A stretch of DNA of 64,000 nucleotides from Hydractinia symbiolongicarpus (taxonomy: Eukaryota; Cnidaria; Hydrozoa; Anthoathecata; Hydractiniidae). The stretch spans positions 30,620,001 to 30,684,000 of the forward strand of contig NC_079882.1 in NCBI RefSeq assembly GCF_029227915.1, in the 5' to 3' direction. The position numbers and the translations under genes are program-made. Shown piece by piece: positions 12,222 through 23,825 of the stretch (position 1 is its first letter; every line of letters begins with the position of its first letter). Below the pieces are notes generated by a model. That model did no database searches, had not been told where the DNA came from, and saw only the letters and a program-made list of their open reading frames with translations.

Positions 12222-13886
12222 ATTTTATTTCTTTGAGTCCAAGTGTCTCATTAATCACATTTATAAGTTCAAACTCCAAAATCAGTTCAATTAAGTCCCA
12301 CAGTCAATTGGTTCACTGTTAAAAGCCATGCAACTTGGTAATATCTGAAACATATCGCTAAACACATGTTGGTACGAATATGTGACGCGACCGATGTACT
12401 TTAAGCGGACGGATACCGTTAGAAACTCAATGAAATGTAGTTATTGAAACTGTCTCTATATCTTCTGCGCGTACTAACGGCCAGGATTGGTCCCACAGTA
12501 AAAAATGACTTAATTATCTAAATTTTTAAATGAAGCGCTACCACAGCGACCAGTGTAATCGCTGAGTTCCAGCAACCATGTCGGATTAAGAAGAATGATA
12601 TTTCTTGGAGTCCAATTGGCCCATTTATCACATTTATAAGTTCAAAGTCAAAAATCAGCTCAATTAAGTCCCACAGTCAATCGTTTTTGAAGTAGTTTTT
12701 GAAACTGTCTCTATTTCTTCAGAGCAACTAACGGCAAGGATTGCTGCCACAGTAAAATATGACTTATTTATCTACATTCTTAAATAAAGCGCTACCACAG
12801 CGCCCAGTGTAATCGTTGAGTTCAAGCAATCATGTAAAATTAAGAAGAATGTTACTTCTTTGTGTTCAATTGTCTCCTTTCTCACATTCATAAGGTCAAA
12901 GTTCAAGGCAGTTCAATTAAATTCCCCAGTCAATCGTTTCACTTTTAAAAGTGATGCAAGCTGGTAATATCAGACACATATTGCTATATGCATGTTGGTA
13001 CGAATATGTGACGCAACCGCTGTAACTCAAGCGGAGTGATACCGTTACAAATTCAATGAAATTTAGTTTTAAAAATCGTCTCTATTTCTTCAGCGCGAGC
13101 TAACGGCTAGGATTGGTCCCACAGTAAAAAATGACTTATTTATCTAAATTTTTAAATGAAGCGCTACCACAGCGCCCAGTGTAATCGGTGAGTTCCAGCA
13201 ACCATGTCAGATTAAGAAGAATGTTATTTCTTGGAGTCCAGTTGGCCCATATACCACATTTATAAGTTCAAAGTCAAAATTCAGCTCAATTAAGTCCCAC
13301 AGTCAATCGGTTTTGAAGTAGTTTTTGAAACTGTCTCTATTTCTTCAGAGCAACTAACGGCAAGGTTTGCTCCCACAGTAAAATATGACTTATTTATCTA
13401 CATTCTTAAATAAAGCGCTACCACAGCACCCAGTGTAATCGTTGAGTTCAAGCAATCATGTAAAATTAAAAAGAATGTTACTTCTTGGTGTTCAATTGTC
13501 TCCTTTCTCACATTCATAAGGTCAAAGTTCAAGGCAGTTCAATTAAATCCCCCAGTCAATCGTTTCACTGTTAAAAGCGATGCAACCTGGTAATATCAGA
13601 AACATATTGCTAAATGCATGTTGGTACGAATATGTGACGCAACCGTTGTAACTCAAACGGAGTGATACCGTTAAAAATTCAATAAAATTTAGTTTTAAAA
13701 AACGTCTCTATTTCTTCAGCGCGCGCTAACGGCTAGGATTGGTCCCACAGTAAAAAATGACTTATTTATCTAAAATTTTAAATGAAGCGCTACCACAGCG
13801 CCCAGTGTATTCGCTGAGTTCCAGCAACCATTTCAGATTAAGAAGAATGTTATTTCTTGGAGTCCAATTGTCTCATTTATCACATT
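12222..13886 (+). repeat. Triplicated segment, copy a
   Basis: Monomer starts 12484, 12738, 13110, 13364 and 13736. The segment matches 14221-16135 at a displacement of 1,999 bp, rising to 2,248 bp after the insertion in that copy. It also matches the segment from 16706. The diagnostic variant GACTTAATTATCT (normal is GACTTATTTATCT) near 12508 is shared by all three copies, as is GAATTTTATTTCTTTGAG at the left end. Confidence 0.88.
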
Positions 13887-14220
13887 TATAAGTTAAAAGT
13901 CCAAAATCAGCTCAATTAAGTCCCACAGTCAATCGTTTCACTGTTAAAAGCTATGCAAACTCGCAATATCAGAAACATATCGCTAAATGCTTGTTGGTAT
14001 GAATATGTGACGCAACCGTTGTAACTCAAACGGAGTGATACAGTTACAAATTCAATGAAATTTAGATTTAGAAAACGTCTCTATTTCTTCAGCGCGAGCT
14101 AACGGATAGGATTGGTCCCACAGTAAAAAATGACTTATTTATCTACATTTCTTAATAAAGACACCATCACAGCGCCCAGTGTAATCGTTGAGTTCAAGCA
14201 ATCATGTCAAATTAAGAAGA
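13887..14220 (+). repeat. Link between triplicated segments
   Basis: 3' part of monomer 13736 and 5' part of monomer 14109. It carries the GCAAACTCGCAATATCAG, AATGCTTGTTGGTATG and ATTTAGATTTAGAAAACG markers, also found at 11575-11840. The block therefore belongs to the 2,372-bp displaced pair. The monomer starting at 14109 changes subtype near 14212-14221, a likely exchange point. Confidence 0.8.
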
Positions 14221-15191
14221 ATTTTATTTCTTTGAGTCCAAGTGTCTCATTAATCACATTTATAAGTTCAAACTCCAAAATCAGTTCAATTAAGTCCCAC
14301 AGTCAATTGGTTCACTGTTAAAAGCCATGCAAATTGGTAATATCTGAAACATATCGCTAAACACATGTTGGTACGAATATGTGACGCGACCGATGTACTT
14401 TAAGCGGACGGATACCGTTAGAAACTCAATGAAATGTAGTTATTGAAACTGTCTCTATATCTTCTGCGCGTACTAACGGCCAGGATTGGTCCCACAGTAA
14501 AAAATGACTTAATTATCTAAATTTTTAAATGAAGCGCTACCACAGCGACCAGTGTAATCGCTGAGTTCCAGGAACCATGTCGGATTAAGAAGAATGTTAT
14601 TTCTTGGAGTTCAATTGGCCCATTTATCACATTTATAAGTTCAAAGTCAAAAATCAGCTCAATTAAGTCCCACAGTCAATCGTTTTTGAAGTAGTTTTTG
14701 AAACTGTCTCTATTTCTTCAGAGCAACTAACGGCAAGGATTGCTGCCACAGTAAAATATGACTTATTTATCTACATTCTTAAATAAAGCGCTACCACAGC
14801 GCCCAGTGTAATCGTTGAGTTCAAGCAATCATGTAAAATTAAGAAGAATGTTACTTCTTTGTGTTCAATTGTCTCCTTTCTCAGATTAATAAGGTCAAAG
14901 TTCAAGGCAGTTCAATTAAATCCCCCATTCAATCGTTTCACTGTTAAAAGTGATGCAACCTGGTAATATCAGACACATATTGCTATATGCATGTTGGTAC
15001 CAATATGTGACGCAACCGCTGTAACTCAAGCGGAGTGATACCATTACAAATTCAATGAAATTTAGTTTTAAAAAACGTCTCTATTTCTTCAGCGCGAGCT
15101 AACGGCTAGGATTGGTCCCACAGTAAAAAATGACTTATTTATCTAAATTTTTAAATGAAGCGCTACCACAGCGCCCAGTGTAATCGCTGAG

Positions 15192-15228
15192 AATTTAGAT
15201 AAATAAGTCATTTTTTAAAATGTGGGAC
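15192..15228 (-). repeat. Inverted satellite fragment at the left end of the insertion
   Basis: This 37-bp stretch is the reverse complement of satellite sequence 15115-15149 just upstream. The only difference is that TTT here takes the place of a single G of the CCACAGTAAAAAATG part. The arms flank a 42-base spacer (15150-15191), so the locus can form a large fold-back. It is the only reversed satellite sequence I find in the window. Confidence 0.9.
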
Positions 15229-15289
15229 GGATCTAAATGTAACTGTGATGAATGTAAGGTCCCTTTATAGAACTTTGTTGTTATTATTG

Positions 15290-15303
15290 TTTATATATAT
15301 AAA
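15290..15303. repeat. Perfect 14-bp palindrome in the insertion
   Basis: TTTATATATATAAA reads the same on both strands. It lies in the middle of the insertion and is followed by A-rich runs. It may only reflect extreme AT content. Confidence 0.7.
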
Positions 15304-16135
15304 AAAAATGATTTTATTTAATTGTAAACATAAAAAAAATTTAGTTGATTTAGATTAGTTTTCTTAATTACTTTTTTTTGGAAACTATTGTAAATATGTG
15401 AATAATCGACTTTAAATAAATTGAAAAGAAAAAAAAAGAGTTCCAGCAACCATGTCAGATTAAGAAGAATGTTATTTCTTGGAGTCCAATTGGCCCATTT
15501 ATCACATTTATAAGTTCAAAGTCAAAAATCAGCTCAATTAAGTCCCACAGTCAATCGTTTTTGAAGTAGTTTTTGAAACTGTCTCTATTTCTTCAGAGCA
15601 ACTAACGGCAAGGATTTCTCCCACAGTAAAATATGACTTATTTATCTACATTCTTAAATAAAGCGCTACCACAGCACCCAGTGTAATCGTTGAGTTCAAG
15701 CAATCATGTAAAATTAAGAAGAATGTTACTTCTTGGTGTTCAATTGTCTCCTTTCTCACATTCATAAGGTCAAAGTTCAAGGCAGTTCAATTAAATCCCC
15801 CAGTCAATCGATTCACTGTTAAAAGCGATGCAACCTGGTAATATCAGAAACATATTGCTAAATGCATGTTGGTACGAATATGTGACGCAACCGTTGTAAC
15901 TCAAACGGAGTGATACCGTTATAAATTCAATAAAATTTAGTTTTAAAAAACGTCTCTATTTCTTCAGCGCGAGCTAACGGCTAGGATTGGTCCCACAGTA
16001 AAAAATGACTTATTTATCTAAAATTTTAAATGAAGCGCTACCACAGCGCCCAGTGTATTCGCTGAGTTCCAGCAACGATGTCAGATTAAGAAGAATGTTA
16101 TTTCTTGGAGTCCAATTGTCTCAATTATCACATTT

Positions 16136-16705
16136 CATCAGTTCAATTAAGTCCCACCGTCAATTGGTTCACTGTTAAAAGCCATGCAACTTGGTAATAT
16201 CTGAAACATATCGCTAAACTCATGTTGGTACGAATAGGTGACGCGACCGATGTACTTTAAGCGGACGGATACCGTTAGAAACTCAATGAAATGTAGTTAT
16301 TGAAACTGTCTCTATATCTTCAGCGCGTACTAACGGCCAGGATTGGTCCCAGAGTAAAAAATTACTTATTTATCTAAATTTTTAAATGAAGCGCTACCAC
16401 AGCGACCAGTGTAATCGCTGAGTTCCAGCAACCATGTCGTATTAAGAAGAATGTTATTTCTTGGAGTCCAATTGGCCCATTTATCACATTTATAAGTTCA
16501 AAGTCAAAAATCAGCTCAATTAAGTCCTACAGTCAATCGTTTTTGAAGTAGTTTTTGAAACTGTCTCTATTTCTTCAGCGCAAACTAACGGCTAGGATTG
16601 GTCCCACAGTAAAAAATGACCTATTTATCTACATTTCTTAATAATGCGCTATCACAGCGCCCAGTGTAATCGCTGAGTTCAAGCAATCATGTCAAATTAA
16701 GAAGA
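16136..16705 (+). repeat. Link with deletion-bearing monomer and a 255-bp S
   Basis: Monomer 15984-16339 is 356 bp: CACATTT joins directly to CATCAGTTCAATT, a net loss of 17 bp at about 16135. The S unit 16340-16594 is 255 bp and ends CAGCGCAAACTAACGGCTAGG, so it is followed by an ordinary L at 16595 (compare 9231-9485). Up to the 5' part of monomer 16595 this block resembles 9100-9600. Confidence 0.85.
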
Positions 16706-17759
16706 ATTTTATTTCTTTGAGTCCAAGTGTCTCATTAATCACATTTATAAGTTCAAACTCCAAAATCAGTTCAATTAAGTCCCACAGTCAATTGGTTCAC
16801 TGTTAAAAGCCATGCAACTTGGTAATATCTGAAACATATCGCTAAACACATGTTGGTACGAATATGTGACGCGACCGATGTACTTTAAGCGGACGGATAC
16901 CGTTAGAAACTCAATGAAATGTAGTTATTGAAACTGTCTCTATATCTTCTGCGCGTACTAACGGCCAGGATTGGTCCCACAGTAAAAAATGACTTAATTA
17001 TCTAAATTTTTAAATGAAGCGCTACCACAGCGACCAGTGTAATCGCTGAGTTCCAGCAACCATGTCGGATTAGGAAGAATGTTATTTCTTGGAGTCCAAT
17101 TGGCCCATTTATCACATTTATAAGTTCAAAGTCAAAAATCAGCTCAATTAAGTCCCACAGTCAATCGTTTTTGAAGTAGTTTTTGAAACTGTCTCTATTT
17201 CTTCAGAGCAACTAACGGCAAGGATTGCTGCCACAGTAAAATATGACTTATTTATCTACATTCTTAAATAAAGCGCTACCACAGCGCCCAGTGTAATCGT
17301 TGAGTTCAAGCAATCATGTAAAATTAAGAAGAATGTTACTTCTTTGTGTTCAATTGTCTCCTTTCTCAGATTAATAAGGTCAAAGTTCAAGGCAGTTCAA
17401 TTAAATCCCCCATTCAATCGTTTCACTATTAAAAGTGATGCAACCTGTTAATATCAGACACATATTGCTATATGCATGTTGGTACCAATATGTGACGCAA
17501 CTGCAGTAACTCAAGCGGAGTGATACCGTTACAAATTCAATGAAATTTAGTTTTAAAAAACGTCTCTATTTCTTCAGCGCGAGCTAACGGCTAGGATTGG
17601 TCCCACAGTAAAAAATGACTTATTTATCTAAATTTTTAAATGAAGCGCTACCACAGCGCCCAGTGTAATCGCTGAGTTCCAGCAACCATGTCAGATTAAG
17701 AAGAATGTTATTTCTTGGAGTCCAATTGGCCCATTTATCACATTTATAAGTTCAAAGTC
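16706..17759 (+). repeat. Triplicated segment, copy c (first part)
   Basis: Monomer starts 16968, 17222 and 17594, each 2,485 bp after its counterpart in copy b. Similarity continues to about 18371 at 2,236 bp once the insertion is discounted. It has GACTTAATTATCT near 16992. The S unit beginning at 17594 is uninterrupted at the site homologous to the insertion (CGCTGAGTTCCAGC near 17671), which gives the pre-insertion state. Confidence 0.88.
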
Positions 17760-18758
17760 AAAAATCAGCTCAATTAAGTCCCACAGTCAATCGTTTTTGA
17801 AGTAGTTTTTGAAACTGTCTCTATTTCTTCAGAGCAACTAACGGCAAGGATTGCTCCCACAGTAAAATATGACTTATTTATCTACATTCTTAAATAAAGC
17901 GCTACCACAGCGCCCAGTGTAATCGTTGAGTTCAAGCAATCATGTAAAATTAAGAAGAATGTTACTTCTTGGTGTTCAATTGTCTCCTTTCTCACATTCA
18001 TAAGGTCAAAGTTCAAGGCAGTTCAATTAAATCCCCCAGTCAATCGATTCACTGTTAAAAGCGATGCAACCTGGTAATATCAGAAACATATTGCTAAATG
18101 CATGTTGGTACGAATATGTGACGCAACCGTTGTAACTCAAACGGAGTGATACCGTTATAAATTCAATAAAATTTAGTTTTAAAAAACGTCTCTATTTCTT
18201 CAGCGCGAGCTAACGGCTAGGATTGGTCCCACAGTAAAAAATGACTTATTTATCTAAAATTTTAAATGAAGCGCCACCACAGCGCCCAGTGTATTCGCTG
18301 AGTTCCAGCAACGATGTCAGATTAAGAAGAATGTTATTTCTTGGAGTCCAATTGTCTCAATTATCACATTTATAAGTTAAAAGTCCAAAATCAGCTCAAT
18401 TAAGTCCCACAGTCAATCGTTTCACTGTTAAAATCTATGCAAACTCGCAATATCAGAAACATATCGCTAAATGCTTGTTGGTATGAATATGTGACGCAAC
18501 CGTTGTAACTCAAACAGAGTGATACCGTTACAAATTCAATGAAATTTAGTTTTTGAAAACGTCTCTATTTCTTCAGCGCGAGCTAACGGCTAGGATTGGT
18601 CCCACAGTAAAAAATGACTTATTTATCTACATTTGTTAATAACGCGCTATCACAGCGCCCAGTGTAACCGTTGAGTTCAAGCAATCATGTCAAATTAAGA
18701 AGAATATTATTTCTTTGAGTTCAATTGTCTCATTTATCACATTTATAAGTTCAAAGTC
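17760..18758 (+). repeat. 999-bp higher-order repeat, copy 1
   Basis: Includes starts 17848, 18220 and 18593, with S(254)+L(372)+L(373) as the period. It shares AATCGATTCACTG, ACCGTTATAAATTC, CAAACAGAGTG and ATTTGTTAATAACGCG with the following copy. The join at 18732-18758 makes monomer 18593-18846 a chimera: L-type at 5' (TCTCATTTATC, ATTTGTTAATAAC) and S-type at 3' (deletion junction present), for a total of 254 bp. Confidence 0.9.
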
Positions 18759-19757
18759 AAAAATCAGCTCAATTAAGTCCCACAGTCAATCGTTTTTGAA
18801 GTAGTTTTTGAAACTGTCTCTATTTCTTCAGAGCAACTAACGGCAAGGATTGCTCCCACAGTAAAATATGACTTATTTATCTACATTCTTAAATAAAGCG
18901 CTACCACAGCGCCCAGTGTAATCGTTGAGTTCAAGCAATCATGTAAAATTAAGAAGAATGTTACTTCTTGGTGTTCAATTGTCTCCTTTCTCACATTCAT
19001 AAGGTCAAAGTTCAAGGCAGTTCAATTAAATCCCCCAGTCAATCGATTCACTGTTAAAAGCGATGCAACCTGGTAATATCAGAAACATATTGCTAAATGC
19101 ATGTTGGTACGAATATGTGACGCAACCGTTGTAACTCAAACGGAGTGATACCGTTATAAATTCAATAAAATTTAGTTTTAAAAAACGTCTCTATTTCTTC
19201 AGCGCGAGCTAACGGCTAGGATTGGTCCCACAGTAAAAAATGACTTATTTATCTAAAATTTTAAATGAAGCGCTACCACAGCGCCCAGTGTATTCGCTGA
19301 GTTTCAGCAACGATGTCAGATTAAGAAGAATGTTATTTCTTGGAGTCCAATTGTCTCAATTATCACATTTATAAGTTAAAAGTCCAAAATCAGCTCAATT
19401 AAGTCCCACAGTCAATCGTTTCACTGTTAAAATCTATGCAAACTCGCAATATCAGAAACATATCGCTAAATGCTTGTTGGTATGAATATGTGACGCAACC
19501 GTTGTAACTCAAACAGAGTGATACCGTTACAAATTCAATGAAATTTAGTTTTTGAAAACGTCTCTATTTCTTCAGCGCGAGCTAACGGCTAGGATTGGTC
19601 CCACAGTAAAAAATGACTTATTTATCTACATTTGTTAATAACGCGCTATCACAGCGCCCAGTGTAACCGTTGAGTTCAAGCAATCATGTCAAATTAAGAA
19701 GAATATTATTTCTTTGAGTCCAATTGTCTCATTTATCACATTTATAAGTTCAAAGTC
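18759..19757 (+). repeat. 999-bp higher-order repeat, copy 2
   Basis: Starts 18847, 19219 and 19592, each 999 bp after its partner. Nearly identical to copy 1; visible differences are few (for example GAGTTCAATTG near 18718 versus GAGTCCAATTG near 19717, and GAGTTCCAGC near 18300 versus GAGTTTCAGC near 19299). The array then continues with other L subtypes. Confidence 0.9.
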
Positions 19758-22700
19758 CAAAATCAGTTCAATTAAGTTCCACAGTCAATTGTTTCACTGT
19801 TAAAAGCCATGTAACTTGGTAATATCTGAAACATATCGCTAAACACATGTTGGTACGAATATTTGACGCGACCGATGTGCTTCAAGCGGACGGATACCGT
19901 TAGAAACTCAATCAAATGTAGTTTTTGAAACTGTCTCTATATCTTAAGCGCGTGCTAACGGCTAGGATTGGTCCCACAGTAAAAAATGACTCATTTATCT
20001 AAACTTTTAAATGAAGCGCCACCACAGCGCCCAGTGTAATCGCTAAATTCCAGCAATCGTGTCAAATTGAGGAGAATGTTATTTCTTGGAGTTCCATTGT
20101 CTCAATCATCACATTTATAATGTCAAAGCCCAAAATCAGTTCATTTAAATCCCAGACTCAATCGTTTCACTGTTAAAAGCCATGCAAATTGGTAATGTCT
20201 GAAACATATCGCTAAACACATGGTGGTGCGAATATGTGACGCGACCGTTGTACTTCAAGCGGACGGATACCGTTACAAATTCAATGAAATTTAGTTTTAA
20301 AAAACGTCTCTATTTCTTCAGCGGGAGCTAACGGCTAGGATTGGTCCCACAGTAAAAAATGACTTATTTATCTAAATTTTTAAATAAAGCGCTACCACAG
20401 CACCCAGTGTAATCGTTGAGTTCAAGCAATCATGTAAAATTAAGAAGAATGTTACTTCTTTGTGTTCAATTGTCTCCTTTCTCACATTCATAAGGTCAAA
20501 ATTCCAGGCAGTTCAATTAAATCCCCCAGTCAATCGTTTCACTGTTAAAAGTGATGCAACCTGGTAATATCAGACACATATTGCTATATGCATGTTGGTA
20601 CCAATATGTGACGCAACCGCTGTAACTCAAGCGGAGTGATACCGTTACAAATTCAATGAAATTTAGTTTTAAAAAACGTCTCTATTTCATCAGCGCGAGC
20701 TAACGGCTAGGATTGGTCCCACAGTAAAAAATGACTTATTTATCTAAATTTTTAAATGAAGCGCTACCACAGCGCCCAGTGTAATCGCTGAGTTCCAGCA
20801 ACCATGTCAGATTAAGAAGAATGTTATTTCTTGGAGTTCAATTGGCCCATTTATCACATTTATAAGTTCCAAGTCAAAAATCAGCTCAATTAAGTCCCAC
20901 AGTCAATCGTTTTTGAAGTAGTTTTTGAAACTGTCTCTATTTCTTCAGAGCAAATAACGGCAAGGATTGCTCTCACAGTAAAATATGACTTATTTATCTA
21001 CATTCTTAAATAAAGCGCTACCACAGCACCCAGTGTAATCGTTGAGTTCAAGCAATCATGTAAAATTAAGAAGAATGTTACTTCTTGGTGTTCAATTGTC
21101 TCCTTTCTCACATTCATAAGGTCAAAGTTCAACGCAGTTCAATTAAATCCCCCAGTCAATCGTTTCACTGTTAAAAGCGATGCAACCTGGTAATATCAGA
21201 AACATATTGCTAAATGCATGTTGGTACGAATATGTGACGAAACCGTTGTAACTCAAACGGAGTGATACCGTTACAAATTCAATAAAATTTAGTTTTAAAA
21301 AACGTCTCTATTTCTTCAGCGCGAGCTAACGGCTAGGATTGGTCCCACAGTAAAAAATGACTTATTTATCTAAAATTTTAAATGAAGCGCTAACACAGCG
21401 CCCAGTGTATTCGCTGAGTTCCGGCAACCATGTCAGATTAAGAAGAATGTTATTTCTTGGAGTCCAATTGTCTCAATTATCACATTTATAAGTTAAAAGT
21501 CCAAAATCAGCTCAATTAAGTCCCACAGTCAATCGTTTCTCTGTTAAAAGCTATGCAAACTCGCAATATCAGAAACATATCGCTAAATGCTTGTTGGTAT
21601 GAATATGTGACGCAACCGTTGTAACTCAAACGGAGTGATACCGTTACAAATTCAATGAAATTTAGTTTTTGAAAACGTCTCTGTTTCTTCAGCGCGAGCT
21701 AACGGCTAGGATTGGTCCCACAGTAAAAAATGACTTATTTATCTACATTTCTTAATAATGCGCTATCACAGCGCCCAGTGTAACCGTTGAGTTCAAGCAA
21801 TCATGTCAAATTAAGAAGAATATTATTTCTTTGAGTCCAATTGTCTCATTTATCACATTTATAAGTTAAAAGTCCAAAATCAGTTCAATTAAGTTCCACA
21901 GTCAATTGGTTCACTGTTAAAAGCCATGTAACTTGGTAATATCTGAAACATATCGCTAAACACATGTTGGTACGAATATGTGACGCGACCGATGTGCTTC
22001 AAGCGGACGGATACCGTTAGAAACTCAATCAAATGTAGTTTTTGAAACTGTCTCTATATCTTAAGCGCGTGCTAACGGCTAGGATTGGTCCCACAGTAAA
22101 AAATGACTCATTTATCTAAACTTTTAAATGAAGCGCCACCACAGCGCCCAGTGTAATCGCTAAATTCAAGCAATCGTGTCAAATTGAGGAGAATGTTATT
22201 TCTTGGAGTTCCATTGTCTCAATCATCACATTTATAATGTCAAAGCCCAAAATCAATTCATTTAAATCCCAGAGTCAATCGTTTCACTATTAAAAGCTAT
22301 GCAAACTCGTAATATCAGAAACATATCGCTAAATGCTTGTTGGTATGAATATGTGACGCAACCGTTGTAACTCAAACGGAGTGATACCGTTACAAATTCA
22401 ATGAAATGTAGTTTTTGAAACTGTCTCTATATCTTCAGCGCGTGCTAACGGCTAGGATTGGTCCCACAGTAAAGAATGACTTATTTATCTAAACTTTTAA
22501 ATGAAGCGCTACCACAGCGCCCAGTGTAATCGCTGAGTTCCAGCAACCATGTCAGATTATGAAGAATGTTATTTCTTGGAGTCCAATTGGCCTACTTATC
22601 ACATTTACAAGTTCAAAGTCAAAAATCAGCTCAATTAAGTCCCACAGTCAATCGTTTTTGAAGTAGTTTTTGCAACTGTCTCTATTTCTTCAGAGCAACT

Positions 22701-23825
22701 AACGGCAAGGATTGCTCCCACAGTAAAATATGACTTATTTATCTACATTCTTAAATAAAGCGCTACCACAGCACCCAGTGTAACCGTTGAGTTCAAGCAA
22801 TCATGTAAAATTAAGAAGATAGTTACTTCTTGGTGTTCAATTGTCTCCTTTCTCACATTCATAAGGTCAAAGTTCAATTCAGTTCAATTAAATCCCCCAG
22901 TCAATCGTTTCACTGTTAAAAGCGATGCAACCTGGTAATATCAGAAACATATCGCTAAATGCATGTTGGTACGAATATGTGACGCAACCGTTGTAACTTA
23001 AACGGAGTGATACCGTTACACATTCAATAAAATTTAGTTTTAAAAAACGTCTCTATTTCTTCAGCGCGAGCTAACGGCTAGGATTGGTCCCACAGTAAAA
23101 AATGACTTATTTATCTAAAATTTTAAATGAAGCGCTAACACAGCGCCCAGTGTATTCGCTGAGTTCCAGCAACCATGTCAGATTAAGAAGAATGTTATTT
23201 CTTGGAGTCCAATTGTCTCATTTATCACATTTATAAGGTAAAAGTCCAAAATCAGCTCAATTAAGTCCCACAGTCAATTGGTTCACTGTTAAAAGCCATG
23301 TAACTTGGTAATATCTGAAACATATCGCTAAACACATGTTGGTACGAATATGTGACGCGACCGATGTGCTTCAAGCGGACGGATACCGTTAGAAACTCAA
23401 TAAAATGTAGTTTTTGAAACTGTCTCTATATCTTAAGCGCGTGCTAACGGCTAGGATTGGTCCCACTGTAAAAAATGACTCATTTATCTATACTTTTAAA
23501 TGAAGCGCCACCACAGCGCCCAGTGTAATCGCTAAATTCCAGCAATCGTGTCAAATTGAGGAGAATGTTATTTCTTGGAGTTCCATTGTCTCAATCATCA
23601 CATTTATAATGTCAAAGCCCAAAATCAGTTCAATTAAATCCCAGAGTCAATCGTCTCACTGTTAAAAGCCATGCAACTTGGTAATGTCTGAAACATATCG
23701 CTAAACACATGTCGGTGCGAATATGTGACGCGACCGTTGTACTTCAAGCAGACGGATACCGTTAGTACTCAATGAAATGTAGTTTTTGAAACTGTCTCTA
23801 TATCTTCAGCGCGCGCTAACGGCTA
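19758..23825 (+). repeat. L-rich satellite block with 2,117-bp displaced copies
   Basis: Monomer starts 19965, 20338, 20710, 20964, 21336, 21709, 22082, 22455, 22709, 23081 and 23454. Monomers at 19219, 19592, 19965 and 20338 have partners at 21336, 21709, 22082 and 22455, all displaced 2,117 bp. The shared marker GATGTGCTTCAAGCGG (usual GATGTACTT) is near 19873, 21990 and 23363. S units start at 20710 and 22455 and are followed by their usual L partner. The block ends where the diverged type II domain begins. Confidence 0.9.

Larger units (their letters stand above)
15192..15440. other. 249-bp AT-rich insertion interrupting an S monomer
   Basis: This is the only non-satellite sequence seen. 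It splits the monomer starting at 15109 within CGCTGAG/TTCCAGC, and the satellite resumes without loss. GAG occurs at both edges (15189-15191 and 15438-15440), so a 3-bp target duplication is possible. By hand count it has 49 G+C in 249 bases (about 20%), against about 37% in a monomer. The first 37 bp are a reversed satellite fragment. The middle holds a TA-rich palindrome, and the end is A-rich. I see no open frame, no terminal inverted repeats and no similarity I can name. It could be a short retroposed or fold-back insertion, or filler copied during break repair. Confidence 0.93.
14221..16135 (+). repeat. Triplicated segment, copy b, carrying the 249-bp insertion
   Basis: Monomer starts 14483, 14737, 15109, 15612 and 15984. 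It shares GACTTAATTATCT with copies a and c. It also shares private variants with copy c: AATCGATTCACTG (near 15804 and 18042), ACCGTTATAAATTC and CAGCAACGATGTCAG. The insertion at 15192-15440 is absent from copies a and c. The right end coincides with a 17-bp net loss near 16135 and a subtype switch. Confidence 0.9.

Noticed and set aside
15192-15440. DNA transposon or MITE
   Set aside because: The ends are not inverted repeats of each other, and GAG is not the target duplication of a 3-bp family I can name. Left as an unclassified insertion.
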